34,034 bases of DNA, taken from Ectothiorhodospiraceae bacterium. Lineage in GTDB: Bacteria; Pseudomonadota; Gammaproteobacteria; Nitrococcales; Aquisalimonadaceae. The notes under the pieces are model-generated. The model ran no database searches. It saw only the letters and a program-made list of their open reading frames with translations, and was not told the DNA's origin. Position numbers and translations under genes: made by a program. The stretch is taken from positions 1-34,034 of the forward strand of contig SKGQ01000069.1 in the NCBI GenBank assembly GCA_007117515.1, given 5' to 3'. Shown piece by piece: positions 1-8,424 of this stretch. The first letter of the stretch is position 1. Each line of letters starts with the position of its first letter.

Positions 1-386
1 GAGAACGGAAAGGCCAATCGTTCCGGGTGCAGCGCGGCCATGGTCTTCGGTGCCACCTCGGCGAAGATCAGAATAACCAGTGTCAGCAGCAGCGAGGCCG
101 CACCGATGGCGCCTTCGCCATACAGGCGCAGGGCGATCAGCGTGGCCAGTGAGGCGGCCAGGATGTTGACGAAGTTGTTACCCAGCAGGATGACGCCGAT
201 CAGCCGGTCCGGCCGTTCCAGCAGCTGCGCCGCCAGACGGGCCGAGCGATGTCCGGCCTTGGCCAGGTGTTTCAACCGGTAACGGTTGAGCGTCATCAGC
301 GCCGTTTCAGAACTGGAGAAAAACGCGGACAGCACGATCAGCAGGCCGAGCAGGCCAAACATCGCGCCGATGGGCAGATTGCTCAC
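1..386 (-). CDS. HlyC/CorC (CNNM/DUF21) family membrane protein, N-terminal part
   Basis: The gene runs off the left edge, so only the first 128 codons are visible. They read as the DUF21/CNNM transmembrane domain found in CorB/YfjD-type proteins, which are linked to magnesium or cobalt homeostasis. Visible hallmarks are a first membrane helix followed by FFSSSETALMTLNRYRLKHL, then the LLGNNFVNILAAS segment and an AEVAPKT motif. The start is GTG at 386, six bases after GGGAGA. The CBS and CorC/HlyC domains would lie outside the window. Adjacency to a YpjD-like gene and ffh matches the usual gammaproteobacterial order and supports the assignment. The transported ion is not determinable from this part. 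Confidence 0.85.
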   Translation of the reverse strand, partial: MSNLPIGAMFGLLGLLIVLSAFFSSSETALMTLNRYRLKHLAKAGHRSARLAAQLLERPDRLIGVILLGNNFVNILAASLATLIALRLYGEGAIGAASLLLTLVILIFAEVAPKTMAALHPERLAFPF

Positions 387-435
387 GGCCGGTCTCCCCG
401 GGTCTGTGGAACAGCAGTAAGCATGGCAGGTGAAA

Positions 436-1245
436 TCAGCGGAAGAGGATCATTTCCAGCACCAGCTTGGTGCCAAAATAGGCGAGCATCAGCGCAATGA
501 AGCCGCCCAGGGTCCAGCGGATTGCGACGCGACCGCGCCAGCCATAGCGCCAGCGTCCGAACAGCAGGATCGCGAAAACCAGCCATGCGGCAATGGACAG
601 CGTGGTCTTGTGCACCAGGTGCTGGCTGAAAATATCGTCCAGAAAGATCGCGCCGGTTACCAGCGACAGGCTGAGCAGGCCGAAGCCCAGCCAGAGCATC
701 TGGAACAGGATGCTCTCCATGACTCTCAGGGGCGGCAACAGGCGAACCAGGCCTTCGGGGTGGCGGTTATGCAGATGGTGGTCCTGGTACGCCAGCACCA
801 CCGCTTGCAGCGCCGCGATGCTGAGCAGGCTGTAGGCCAGGATTGAACTGAGAATGTGTGCTTCCAGCCCGAGTGGCACGTTGCCCCCGGTGGGCGCGGC
901 CGGTGCAAACAGGGTCGACAGGATCAGAGCCACTGCGCTGACGGGCAGGATCACGATCGCCAGGTTCTCCACCGGCTTGCGCAGCGCGGCCAGCAGGATC
1001 AGCGCCGCCATGAACCAGGTCACCAGTGAGACCGCGTTGAAGAAGCCCAGGTTGAGTCCCTGCGGCAGTACTGTCTGGCCCCAGAGCAACACGGCGTGGA
1101 CCGCGATCGCCAGCAAACCCAGCGCCAATGCCGCCGAGCGGCCGACCGGGGGTGCATCACCCTGGCGTGCCAGGCGCAGTGAAAAAACGCCGCTGGCGGA
1201 CAGATACAGGGCAATGGCAAGTATGATGAGTGCGGCGTGTTCCAT
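436..1245 (-). CDS. ypjD: YpjD/CcsA-like cytochrome c assembly-family inner-membrane protein
   Basis: A 269-residue polytopic protein with about eight hydrophobic segments, close in length to E. coli YpjD (about 263). Conserved-looking features are LNLGFFNAVSLVTW (residues 64-77), EAHILSSILAYSLLSIAAL around residue 129 with a histidine in the helix, HLVHKTTLSIAAW, and a C-terminal LAYFGTKLV. The family is related to the CcsA haem-handling proteins, but the function of YpjD itself is poorly defined. The ATG at 1245 was chosen because it starts directly at the first hydrophobic helix. An in-frame ATG at 1290 and further upstream codons would add a non-conserved tail. The gene is divergent from ffh and lies 49 bp upstream of the HlyC/CorC-type gene on the same strand, so the two probably share a transcript. 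Confidence 0.85.
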   Translation of the reverse strand: MEHAALIILAIALYLSASGVFSLRLARQGDAPPVGRSAALALGLLAIAVHAVLLWGQTVLPQGLNLGFFNAVSLVTWFMAALILLAALRKPVENLAIVILPVSAVALILSTLFAPAAPTGGNVPLGLEAHILSSILAYSLLSIAALQAVVLAYQDHHLHNRHPEGLVRLLPPLRVMESILFQMLWLGFGLLSLSLVTGAIFLDDIFSQHLVHKTTLSIAAWLVFAILLFGRWRYGWRGRVAIRWTLGGFIALMLAYFGTKLVLEMILFR

Positions 1246-1396
1246 GGGCGGAATCAAGTCGTCGGGAGCCCCCAACAGACGACGAATCATGGCATAGATA
1301 CCTGGGCGGTCAAAGCTGGGGGCCATTTCGGCGTCGCGCCGGCTGAGGTACCCTTGCCCACCTTGTTACTGCAGTTGCGTTGAGGTCCGCGGATCC

Positions 1397-2791
1397 ATGT
1401 TCAACAACCTGAGCGAACGTCTTGATGGTGTCGTCCGCCGCCTGCGCGGCCAGGGCCGGCTGACTGAGGAGAATATTCAGGACAGTCTGCGTGAAGTGCG
1501 CATGGCGCTGCTCGAAGCCGATGTCGCGCTGCCGGTGGTCCGGACCTTCATAAACGACGTGAAGGAACGCGCCCTTGGTGAAGAAGTCAGCAAGTCGCTG
1601 ACGCCGGGCCAGGCCTTCGTCAAGATCGTCAAGGATGAACTGGTCCGCATGATGGGCGAGGAGAACGACGCCCTGGACCTGGCCGTGCGGCCGCCGGCGG
1701 TGGTGATGGTTGCCGGTCTGCAGGGCGCGGGCAAGACCACCAGCATTGCCAAGCTGGCGCTTTACCTGCGTGAGCGCGAAAAGAAGAAGGTTCTGGTGGT
1801 GAGCTGTGACGTCTACCGTCCGGCCGCCATTGATCAGTTGAAGACGCTGGCGGCAGAGGTCGGGGTGGATTTCTTCCCCTCCAGCGGCGAGCAGAAGCCG
1901 CTGGACATCGCGCGCGCCGCGCTCGAACACGCCAGGTTGCAGTACCATGACGTCTTGCTGGTGGATACCGCCGGTCGGCTGCACGTCGACGAGGCGATGA
2001 TGGACGAGGTCAAGGCGCTGCACGCCGGGATCACGCCCGCCGAGACCCTGTTCGTGGTCGACAGCATGACCGGTCAGGATGCGGTGAATACGGCTGCTGC
2101 CTTCAATGACGCGCTGCCGCTGACCGGTGTGATCCTGACCAAGACTGATGGTGACGCCCGCGGCGGTGCGGCGCTGTCGATTCGCCACGTCACCGGCAAG
2201 CCGATCAAGTTTCTCGGTGTTGGCGAGAAGACCAGGGCGCTGGAGCCGTTTCACCCGGAACGGGTCGCCTCGCGGATCCTTGGCATGGGCGATGTGCTCA
2301 GCCTGGTGGAGGAGGTCGAGCGTGGCGTCGACAAGGACCAGGCCGACAAGCTCGCCAGGAAGCTCAAGAGCGGCAAGGGCTTCGATCTTGAGGATTTCCG
2401 CGACCAGATGAGCCAGATCGGCGGCATGGGCGGCATCGGTGGCCTGATCGACAAGATGCCCGGCATGGGTCAGATGTCTGAAAAGGTCAAGGGTCAGGTC
2501 AACGACAAGGAGGTGGCCCGCCTGGTCGCGATGATCAATTCCATGACTCCAGCCGAGCGGCGCAAGCCGGATCTGATCAACGGCTCGCGCAAGCGGCGCA
2601 TCGCCATGGGCTCGGGTGCTCAGGTGCAGGACGTCAATCGGCTGCTGAAGCAGTTCAAGCAGATGCAGAAGATGATGAAGCAGTTCAAGAAGGGCGGCAT
2701 GAAGAAGATGATGCGCCAGCTTGGCGGCATGGGTGGCCCCGGTGGCATGGGCGGTCCGGGCGGCGGTCTGCCGCCGGGCATGAAGTTCTAG
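1397..2791 (+). CDS. ffh: Signal recognition particle GTPase Ffh
   Basis: The 464-residue protein subunit of the bacterial SRP binds 4.5S RNA and signal sequences of nascent membrane proteins and docks with FtsY. The N domain (about 1-85) is followed by the G domain with P-loop GLQGAGKTTSIAKLA (about residues 104-118), SCDVYRPAAIDQL, DTAGRLHVDEAMM and TKTDGDARGGAALS. The methionine-rich M domain includes RKPDLINGSRKRRIAMGSG, the RNA-binding helix-turn-helix segment, and ends in a Gly-Met-Pro-rich tail. The start ATG follows GAGG with an 11-base spacing. The gene stands first in the order ffh-rpsP-rimM-trmD-rplS. A 144-bp gap containing a promoter separates it from rpsP. Confidence 0.98.
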   Translation: MFNNLSERLDGVVRRLRGQGRLTEENIQDSLREVRMALLEADVALPVVRTFINDVKERALGEEVSKSLTPGQAFVKIVKDELVRMMGEENDALDLAVRPPAVVMVAGLQGAGKTTSIAKLALYLREREKKKVLVVSCDVYRPAAIDQLKTLAAEVGVDFFPSSGEQKPLDIARAALEHARLQYHDVLLVDTAGRLHVDEAMMDEVKALHAGITPAETLFVVDSMTGQDAVNTAAAFNDALPLTGVILTKTDGDARGGAALSIRHVTGKPIKFLGVGEKTRALEPFHPERVASRILGMGDVLSLVEEVERGVDKDQADKLARKLKSGKGFDLEDFRDQMSQIGGMGGIGGLIDKMPGMGQMSEKVKGQVNDKEVARLVAMINSMTPAERRKPDLINGSRKRRIAMGSGAQVQDVNRLLKQFKQMQKMMKQFKKGGMKKMMRQLGGMGGPGGMGGPGGGLPPGMKF

Positions 2792-2843
2792 GCCGTCGTT
2801 GATCCATGGAAGTCCAGGTCGCTCAGCGGTTATCCAGTAAACG

Positions 2844-2871
2844 TTGAACGTTTGGCGGTTTTCCGTACAAT
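2844..2871 (+). promoter_or_regulatory. sigma70-type promoter for the rpsP operon
   Basis: TTGAAC at 2844-2849 and TACAAT at 2866-2871 are separated by 16 bases, a good match to a sigma70 promoter. The predicted transcript would start near 2878 and carry a leader of about 58 nt before rpsP. Seen by eye only. Confidence 0.6.
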
Positions 2872-2888
2872 GCGCGATTCACTAAATC

Positions 2889-2907
2889 GCCCGCATTTTC
2901 CGCGGGC
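2889..2907 (+). promoter_or_regulatory. Leader hairpin upstream of rpsP
   Basis: GCCCGC (2889-2894) and GCGGGC (2902-2907) form a perfect 6-bp stem with a 7-base loop inside the predicted rpsP leader. There is no U-tract, so it is not an ordinary terminator. It could be an mRNA-stability or autoregulatory element, but no function can be assigned. Confidence 0.4.
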
Positions 2908-2935
2908 TGCGGATCGTCAAGAGGTTAGCAATAGC

Positions 2936-3202
2936 ATGGTTACCATTCGTCTGGCTCGAGGCGGCGCCAAGAAGCGTCCTTTTTATCACGTGGTCGTGAC
3001 GGACAGCCGCAATGCGCGCAACGGTCGTTTCATCGAACGACTGGGCTTCTTCAACCCGGTGCCGGGTGGTCAGGCCAAGAATGAACCGCTGCGTCTGGAC
3101 ATGGAACGCGTGAATTACTGGATCGCCAACGGTGCCCAGCCGTCCGAGCGTGTCGCGCACCTGGTCAAGCAGTATGCCAAGCAGCAGGAAGCTGCTGCCT
3201 GA
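2936..3202 (+). CDS. rpsP: 30S ribosomal protein S16
   Basis: An 88-residue protein starting [20 protein letters not shown], the diagnostic S16 N-terminus, followed by [20 protein letters not shown] and the [15 protein letters not shown] segment. S16 is a structural protein of the 30S body. The ATG at 2936 is chosen because homology begins exactly there. In-frame codons upstream (from 2852) lie in the promoter and leader. It is followed after 13 bp by rimM, as in most gammaproteobacteria. Confidence 0.98.
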   Translation: MVTIRLARGGAKKRPFYHVVVTDSRNARNGRFIERLGFFNPVPGGQAKNEPLRLDMERVNYWIANGAQPSERVAHLVKQYAKQQEAAA

Positions 3203-3215
3203 GGCAGGTATTGAC

Positions 3216-3728
3216 GTGAGCGCGTCCGCTGATCGACGAATCGTCATCGGGCGCATCATGGGCGTGTTTGGTGTGCAGGGCTGGGTCCGCGTCATGTCGC
3301 ACACCGAGCCGCGCAAGAATATCCTGGCTTACTCGAACTGGCAGATCCGGCGCGGGGAAAGCTGGCAGACCCTGAAACTGCTGGAAGGTCGACTGCAGGG
3401 CAAGGGTGTCGTCGTCAGGCTGGAAGGTCTGGACGACAGGGATGTGGCCCGCGGTCTGGTGGGTTGCGATATCGCGATCAACCGCGACGAACTGCCGCCG
3501 CTGGCCGACGATGAATACTACTGGTCAGACCTGCAGGGGTTTGACGTGGTCACGACCGACGGCGTCGTACTGGGGCAGGTCGACCATCTGTTCGAGACCG
3601 GCGCCAACGACGTTCTCGTTGTGCGCGGCGATCGGGAGCACTTGATCCCGATGGTGTTCGAGCAGTACGTGAAAGATGTGGATCTCGACGCCGGACGTAT
3701 CGAGGTGGACTGGGATCCGGAGTTCTGA
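3216..3728 (+). CDS. rimM: Ribosome maturation factor RimM
   Basis: A 170-residue protein (E. coli about 182) with the N-terminal RimM barrel, [18 protein letters not shown] near the start and [20 protein letters not shown]. The PRC-barrel-type C-terminal half contains [12 protein letters not shown] and [16 protein letters not shown]. RimM assists 30S 3'-domain assembly. The start is taken as GTG at 3216, seven bases after AGG. An in-frame extension overlapping rpsP has no conserved sequence. The stop is 2 bp from the trmD start, so coupling is likely. Confidence 0.95.
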   Translation: MSASADRRIVIGRIMGVFGVQGWVRVMSHTEPRKNILAYSNWQIRRGESWQTLKLLEGRLQGKGVVVRLEGLDDRDVARGLVGCDIAINRDELPPLADDEYYWSDLQGFDVVTTDGVVLGQVDHLFETGANDVLVVRGDREHLIPMVFEQYVKDVDLDAGRIEVDWDPEF

Positions 3729-3730
3729 CC

Positions 3731-4480
3731 ATGCGCATCGATGTCGTCAGCCTGTTCCCGGAACTGGTGGAACAGGTGGCACAGGTCGGCGTCGTGGGTC
3801 GGGCAGTGGATCAGGGTCTGGTGCAGTTGGTGCATTGGAACCCGCGGGATGATGCCACCGACCGGCATCGGACCGTGGATGATCGTGCCTACGGCGGCGG
3901 GCCGGGCATGGTGATGCGGGTCGAGCCATTGCGCAGCACCATTAAGCGCGCGACGGCCGCAGTGGCGGAACCCGTCAGGGTGTCGTACCTGAGCCCGCAG
4001 GGTCGGCGGCTGGATCAGTCGCTGGTGCAGGAACTGGCAGAACGGCAACGCTTGTTGCTGGTCTGCGGTCGCTACGAGGGTATCGACGAGCGGCTGATAT
4101 CCACCGTGGTGGATGAAGAGATTTCGGTGGGGGATTACGTCCTCAGTGGCGGTGAACTGCCCGCCATGACGCTGATTGACGCGGTAACGCGGCTGTTGCC
4201 CGGGGCACTCGGGCACCAGGATTCAGCGGAGTGTGATTCCTTCACCGACGGGTTGCTGGATTATCCGCATTACACGCGGCCCGAAACGATCGATGGAATG
4301 ACCGTGCCGGCAGTGCTGCTCAGTGGCGATCATCAGGCCATTGCGCGCTGGCGGCGGAAACAGGCCCTGGGGCGCACCTGGTTGCGCCGCCCGGAGCTGA
4401 TGGCGCAACGGCAACTGGACCCGTCGGACCAGGCGCTGTTGCGGGACTTTATCAACGAACATCGTGACGGCGGGCATTGA
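3731..4480 (+). CDS. trmD: tRNA (guanine-N1-)-methyltransferase TrmD
   Basis: A 249-residue SPOUT methyltransferase that makes m1G37 in tRNAs reading CNN codons and prevents frameshifting. It starts [14 protein letters not shown]. It contains [14 protein letters not shown], the SAM-binding trefoil-knot segments [14 protein letters not shown] and [17 protein letters not shown], and then [15 protein letters not shown]. The length agrees with the family (E. coli 255). It sits between rimM and rplS in the standard operon. Confidence 0.98.
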   Translation: MRIDVVSLFPELVEQVAQVGVVGRAVDQGLVQLVHWNPRDDATDRHRTVDDRAYGGGPGMVMRVEPLRSTIKRATAAVAEPVRVSYLSPQGRRLDQSLVQELAERQRLLLVCGRYEGIDERLISTVVDEEISVGDYVLSGGELPAMTLIDAVTRLLPGALGHQDSAECDSFTDGLLDYPHYTRPETIDGMTVPAVLLSGDHQAIARWRRKQALGRTWLRRPELMAQRQLDPSDQALLRDFINEHRDGGH

Positions 4481-4510
4481 CCCGCTCGCGCCGGCAGGGG
4501 ATTGAGAGCA

Positions 4511-4864
4511 ATGAGCAACATCATCGACGAACTGAATCAGGAACAGATGGCGGCCGCTGGCCGGGAAATCCCCGAATTCGGTGCCGGCGACAGCGTGGTC
4601 GTGCAGGTTCGAGTACGTGAAGGGACCCGCGAACGTTTGCAGGCCTTTGAAGGCGTAGTGATTGCCAAGCGCAACCGCGGCCTGGATTCGGCCTTTACCG
4701 TGCGCAAGATCTCTCATGGTGAGGGTGTGGAGCGTGTGTTTCAGACCTACAGCCCGCTGATCGAGAGCATCACGGTCAAGCGCCGCGGTGACGTGCGCAA
4801 GGCCAAGCTCTACTACCTGCGCGATCGCCAGGGCAAGGCGGCACGCATCAAGGAACGGGTGTAA
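4511..4864 (+). CDS. rplS: 50S ribosomal protein L19
   Basis: A 117-residue L19 (E. coli 115). Conserved regions are [49 protein letters not shown] and [16 protein letters not shown], with [15 protein letters not shown] at the C-terminus. L19 lies at the 30S-50S interface. The ATG at 4511 is preferred over an ATG three codons upstream because homology begins there. It is the last gene of the operon, and a terminator follows 130 bp later. Confidence 0.98.
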   Translation: MSNIIDELNQEQMAAAGREIPEFGAGDSVVVQVRVREGTRERLQAFEGVVIAKRNRGLDSAFTVRKISHGEGVERVFQTYSPLIESITVKRRGDVRKAKLYYLRDRQGKAARIKERV

Positions 4865-4994
4865 GCGGTAGCGCACGCCTGAACTGACCGGTCAGGGCAA
4901 AACGCGCCTTGATGGAGCAACCGGTAGGAACGGTCAAAAGTCATTCCTGTCGCTTGCCCCACCTTTTAGGTAGCTTGCGTTTGCGCCAGAACAG

Positions 4995-5030
4995 AACCCC
5001 GCCGACTGTCGGTCGCGCGGGGTTTTCGTT
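4995..5030. terminator. Bidirectional rho-independent terminator between rplS and serB
   Basis: AACCCCGC (4995-5002) pairs with GCGGGGTT (5017-5024) and is followed by a T-rich run on the plus strand. The A/G-rich flank gives a weaker T-rich tail on the other strand. It lies between convergent rplS and serB and plausibly serves both. Confidence 0.8.
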
Positions 5031-5075
5031 TGTTAAGCGGTGGGAGCCTTCTCGGCCGGGCGGTGAATTTCTCGT

Positions 5076-6329
5076 TCAGTCCTGCGCCGATGCGTCGGTC
5101 TGGCGAACCACCTCGTCGGCGGCCTCGGCGTCCTTGATGCCGATCAGGTAAAGGATACCGTCCAGGCCCAGGGCCGACAGGCTCTGGCGGGCGTTCTGCT
5201 TGACCACCGGTTTGGCGCGAAAGGCGATACCGAGCCCGGCCAGACGCAGCATCGGCAGGTCATTGGCGCCATCGCCGACGGCAATGGTCTGGTCCAGGGC
5301 CAGGTTCTCGGCGGCGGCGATTTCCCGCAACAGTTGCGCCTTGCGTTCGCCGTCTACGATCTGCCCGGTCACTCGTCCCGTGACCTTGCCGTCTTTCACT
5401 TCCAGCGCGTTGGCGTGCACGTAATCCACGCCCAGCTTGCGTTGCAGGTACTGGCCGAAATAACTGAAACCGCCGGAGATGATGGCGGTGCGGTAGCCGA
5501 AGGTCTTGAGCGTGCGAATCAGTCGCTCAGCGCCCTCGGTCAGCGACAGGTTCTCGGCCACGTCCTCCAGGACCGAGGCGTCCAGGCCTTCCAGCAGCGC
5601 GACGCGGCGACGCAGGCTTTCACGGAAGTCCAGTTCCCCCTGCATCGCCAGTTCGGTGATGCCACTGACTTCCTCTCCGACGCCGGCGCGCTCGGCCAGT
5701 TCGTCGATCACCTCCTGCTGGATCAGCGTGGAATCCATGTCGAACACCACCAGCCGCCGGTTGCGGCGCCAGATGCTGTCTTCCTGGAAGGCGATATCGA
5801 CGTCGAACTGCTGCGAGATCTCCAGAAACCGCAGTTTCATGGCGTCGAGATCCACCGGCTGGCCGCGCACGGTCAATTCGATGCAGGCCCGGCTCTGCTG
5901 GCCGCTGCTCTTGTACAGCGGTTCCCGGCCCGACAGGCGGACGATGTCCTCGATGTTCAGATCGTTCTCGGTGATCACGCTGGCCATGCGGCCGATGTGG
6001 TCTGCGGTGATCCGTCGGCCGAGCAGGGTGAAGATGTAGCGCGGCCGACCGGCACCCTCGACCCAGTGCGCGTAATGCTCCTCGCTGACCGGCGTGAAGC
6101 GCACCTGCATGCCCTTGTCGTGGATGTGGAACAGCACGTCCTTCAATACCGGAGACATGCTGGCCGCCTGCGGGACCTTGACCAGCATTCCCAGGGAGAG
6201 CGTGTCGTGAATCATCGCCTGGCCGATGTCCAGAATGTCCACCTCGTATTCCGCCAGAATCCCCATCAGTGAGGAGGTCAGGCCTGGCTGATCCTGGCCG
6301 GAGACATTGATCAGGATGATTTCACTCAT
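5076..6329 (-). CDS. serB: Phosphoserine phosphatase SerB with N-terminal ACT domains
   Basis: This 417-residue protein catalyses the last step of serine synthesis, O-phosphoserine to serine. The N-terminal half (about 1-180) contains two ACT-like regulatory domains, starting [20 protein letters not shown] and, near residue 97, [15 protein letters not shown]. The HAD phosphatase follows with [13 protein letters not shown], where Asp197 is the nucleophile and Asp199 the acid/base. It continues with IISGGFSYF and [19 protein letters not shown], the metal-binding loop. Length and layout fit the long ACT-containing SerB. It stands alone, convergent with rplS and divergent from msrB. Confidence 0.97.
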   Translation of the reverse strand: MSEIILINVSGQDQPGLTSSLMGILAEYEVDILDIGQAMIHDTLSLGMLVKVPQAASMSPVLKDVLFHIHDKGMQVRFTPVSEEHYAHWVEGAGRPRYIFTLLGRRITADHIGRMASVITENDLNIEDIVRLSGREPLYKSSGQQSRACIELTVRGQPVDLDAMKLRFLEISQQFDVDIAFQEDSIWRRNRRLVVFDMDSTLIQQEVIDELAERAGVGEEVSGITELAMQGELDFRESLRRRVALLEGLDASVLEDVAENLSLTEGAERLIRTLKTFGYRTAIISGGFSYFGQYLQRKLGVDYVHANALEVKDGKVTGRVTGQIVDGERKAQLLREIAAAENLALDQTIAVGDGANDLPMLRLAGLGIAFRAKPVVKQNARQSLSALGLDGILYLIGIKDAEAADEVVRQTDASAQD

Positions 6330-6538
6330 GTTGCACCATCTTGCGTGGATTCGGCCCGCATTGTATGCGATTCCGGCGCCCGAGTTTCGCTGCGGCGGCA
6401 GGTGCGCAATACTTTCGGCTCAACGGTAAAAACAATCGCGCCGACCAGACGCTGAACACAGCGCGACGGCAGCGGTCCGTTTACTACGGAATCGCGGCGC
6501 CTGTTCCGGCGCCGAAACCGGGTTGGAGGAGAACAACC

Positions 6539-6925
6539 ATGGCCAGAAATGCCGGTGATCACACCGCACACCTGACGCGCGAGCAGTACCGTGTGACCCA
6601 GCAGCATGGCACCGAGCCGCCGTTTTCAGGTGAATATAACGGCTTCAAGGGGAACGGCATCTTTGCCTGCGTGTGTTGCGGGCAACCGCTGTTCAGCTCA
6701 GAGACCAAATACGACTCAGGCTCCGGCTGGCCCAGTTTTTACCGGCCGATCGATGAGCAGGCCGTGGGCGTGCAGGCTGATTGTTCCATGGGCATGCGCC
6801 GGGAAGAAGTGCATTGCAGCCAGTGCGAGGCGCACCTTGGCCATGTCTTTCCCGATGGGCCGGATCCCACGGGCCTGCGTTTCTGCATCAATTCCGTATC
6901 GCTGGACTTCAAGCCGACGGAATAG
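6539..6925 (+). CDS. msrB: Peptide-methionine (R)-S-oxide reductase MsrB
   Basis: A 128-residue SelR-domain enzyme that repairs methionine-R-sulfoxide in proteins. Zinc-binding cysteine pairs are visible in [11 protein letters not shown] and [25 protein letters not shown] is typical, and the catalytic cysteine lies in [12 protein letters not shown] near the C-terminus. The ATG at 6539 follows a strong GGAGGAG, so a longer in-frame extension is rejected. The protein is standalone, with no MsrA domain. It is divergent from serB across a 209-bp intergenic region. Confidence 0.97.
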   Translation: MARNAGDHTAHLTREQYRVTQQHGTEPPFSGEYNGFKGNGIFACVCCGQPLFSSETKYDSGSGWPSFYRPIDEQAVGVQADCSMGMRREEVHCSQCEAHLGHVFPDGPDPTGLRFCINSVSLDFKPTE

Positions 6926-6980
6926 GTCGTGCCCTCGGTCGGAATACGGCATATCCGGTAACGCCGCGATGCGCCCCGGC

Positions 6981-7051
6981 CGGATCACACCGCGCGGATC
7001 CGCTGCGCTTGATCCGCCCTACGGTCGCCGACCGTTGCCGTTCGGGCGTAG
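6981..7051. repeat. Left part of interrupted intergenic repeat (copy A)
   Basis: These 71 bp match 8425-8495 almost perfectly, with only a few substitutions. At 7051 the match stops abruptly where the IS110 element begins, and the rest of the repeat resumes at 8246. Copies A and B therefore document an insertion site and its empty counterpart. The DNA is GC-rich and contains several short inverted repeats. Confidence 0.85.
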
Positions 7052-7073
7052 ATACCGTCTTGATCCATCCGGT

Positions 7074-8057
7074 TCAAGCGCTCTGGTGCAGTGGCTGATA
7101 GGGCGTCTGCGACTTGAGTACACCAAAGGCGATATGCAGGAGCTTTCGCATGGCCGCGCCGATGGCGGCCATCTTGGCCTTGCCGCGATTGAGCAGACGC
7201 TGGTACTGATGGCGGACGTCCGGATTGCGCCGGGTGGCCACTACGGCGGCCATGTAGAGCGTTTGACGGAAGCGTGCCGAGCCGGCCTTGGACAGCCGGG
7301 GTTGTGCGTGGACCGAGCTGCCGGACTCCCGGTGCACCGGCACCAGGCCATGGAACGCGGCCGCTTGCCGTGCAGTGCGGAAGGCACGGCTGCGCAGGGT
7401 GGCAGTCATCGACGCCGATAAGACGCGACCAACGCCCGGGATACTCTCGAGCAGCGCCCGGTCCTGCTTCAGGTGTGCGTTCGCGTCGAAGTGATCGTCG
7501 ATCTGGCGCTGCAGCCGGCGATGTTCCTCGTGCAGCGCACCGAGCACATTGCTGATCGACTCCTGGGCCAGGGCATCACCATTGAACTGCGCCTTCTCCC
7601 GCCGGTTCTCCTCGCGCCGGATGTCCCGCTCCAGGGCTTCGAGCCGGTTGAGCCGGCGCTTGAGCTCGCGCACCTCCGGCGGCTCGGGCTGCCAGGGCGC
7701 TGGCGCGCGCTCGATGCCATAACGGGCCAGCATCATGCTGTCCTTGCGATCGGTCTTGTTGCGCACGCCCATGCCCTGAGCGTGATAGCGCACCTGGGCC
7801 GGGTTCAGTACATAGACCTGCACGCCGTGCTCATGCAGCCAGTACGCCAGCGGTTCGTGGTAAATGCCGGTCGCCTCCAGATACACATGCAGCGCGTCAG
7901 CCGGCTCACCGGTGTTGCGCTCCAGCCAATGCAGCAGGTCCGGATAGCGCGCTGGATCGTTGGTGAAGACCTTGGGCTTGACCTTGGCCGTTTCCAGATC
8001 GCGGACCCACATGCAGTCGAGTTTTCGCTTGCTGACATCAATCCCGATATGTGCCAT
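7074..8057 (-). CDS. IS110-family transposase (DEDD/Tnp_20 recombinase)
   Basis: A 327-residue RNA-guided recombinase. The N-terminal RuvC-like DEDD domain shows IGIDVSKRKLD (Asp7), YLEATGIY (Glu61) and NKTDRKDSMMLARY (Asp103, Asp106). A coiled-coil-like, Arg/Glu-rich stretch follows at about 125-190. The C-terminal Tnp_20 domain has LLESIPGVGRVLSA, FHGLVP, HRESGSSV with the catalytic serine candidates at 245-248, and RLSKAGSARFRQTLYMAA. The start is ATG at 8057, downstream of GAGG. An in-frame extension to 8153 would run through the predicted bridge RNA and is rejected. No frameshift or internal stop is present, so it is likely active or recently active. Confidence 0.95.
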   Translation of the reverse strand: MAHIGIDVSKRKLDCMWVRDLETAKVKPKVFTNDPARYPDLLHWLERNTGEPADALHVYLEATGIYHEPLAYWLHEHGVQVYVLNPAQVRYHAQGMGVRNKTDRKDSMMLARYGIERAPAPWQPEPPEVRELKRRLNRLEALERDIRREENRREKAQFNGDALAQESISNVLGALHEEHRRLQRQIDDHFDANAHLKQDRALLESIPGVGRVLSASMTATLRSRAFRTARQAAAFHGLVPVHRESGSSVHAQPRLSKAGSARFRQTLYMAAVVATRRNPDVRHQYQRLLNRGKAKMAAIGAAMRKLLHIAFGVLKSQTPYQPLHQSA

Positions 8058-8059
8058 CT

Positions 8060-8240
8060 CGTCCTCTCGCCTTGTCCGTACAGCCTCACCCGCCCACGGC
8101 AGGGGGCTTGGATACCGTTCAAACTTCGAGATGAGACGGCCCCGGGGACCCATCTACGCGACAGGCTCATGGCCTCAGGGTGCATTCGGGTTGCCCCGGA
8201 ACCGATGCGACTCATGGTAGCTAGTCATCAGCCGCAAGAC
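8060..8240 (-). ncRNA. Predicted bridge RNA of the IS110 element
   Basis: Read on the minus strand, two stem-bounded loops fit the IS621 bridge-RNA plan. Target loop: the stem GGTTCCGGGG (8203-8194) pairs with CCCCGGGGCC (8147-8138), with two G-U pairs. Inside it, AATGCACCCT (8186-8177) is identical to the target left half plus CT core (8253-8244). GCGTAG (8159-8154) is complementary to CTACGC, the core plus right target. Donor loop: it is bounded by 8138-8127 pairing with 8069-8060. ACGGTATC (8118-8111) repeats the element's right end plus the first core base. ACAAG (8075-8071) is complementary to core plus left end, CTTGT. The order (left target, right target, left donor, right donor guide) matches the known system. 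Exact RNA ends are inferred, and 8138 is claimed by both stems, so the junction is approximate. Confidence 0.85.
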
Positions 8241-8245
8241 ACAAG

Positions 8246-8287
8246 GGTGCATTAAGCGCAGCGAATGCACGGGGTGTCAGGCATTGG
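8246..8287. repeat. Right part of interrupted repeat (copy A), with target hairpin
   Basis: This segment continues the repeat interrupted at 7051 and matches 8496-8537 apart from a few substitutions. GTGCATT (8247-8253) and AATGCAC (8264-8270) form a 7-bp stem with a 10-base loop. The IS110 insertion point is immediately outside the stem, a site type known for IS110-family elements that target REP-like hairpins. Confidence 0.85.
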
Positions 8288-8424
8288 AACCACCGCACCG
8301 GCGCTGATCGCCTGACCGGGGCCGACCTGGGGCATGTCGGCAGGTTCGGTAGCCTCGGTTTTCCGCCAGGCGGCGTTATATCTGGAAGCCGAACCACTCC
8401 GCCAACGCCGGGGCGCTCCCGATA

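Larger units (their letters stand above)
7052..8243 (-). mobile_element. IS110-family insertion sequence (bridge-RNA type)
   Basis: Boundaries come from comparing the occupied repeat (6981-7051 plus 8246-8287) with the intact copy at 8425-8537. The element is 1192 bp and is flanked on both sides by the dinucleotide AG (7050-7051 and 8244-8245), which is CT in the transposase orientation. It has no terminal inverted repeats of note. The transposase lies on the minus strand, with 186 bp of non-coding DNA 5' of it and only 22 bp 3' of it. This is the architecture of the IS110 subgroup as exemplified by IS621, where CT is also the core. It looks intact: the transposase is full length, and donor and target guides can be read in the 5' region. 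Confidence 0.93.

Noticed and set aside
1310-2254. Open frame of 314 codons antisense to ffh
   Set aside because: It mirrors the codon bias of ffh in GC-rich DNA, is not conserved-looking and has no ribosome site.
4884-4895. 12-bp perfect palindrome CTGACCGGTCAG after rplS
   Set aside because: No T-run, no known operator match and no gene starting nearby on which it could act; the real terminator lies at 4995-5030.
8058-8153. 32-codon N-terminal extension of the IS110 transposase
   Set aside because: It would run through the donor loop of the predicted bridge RNA; the ribosome site and family homology start at the ATG at 8057.
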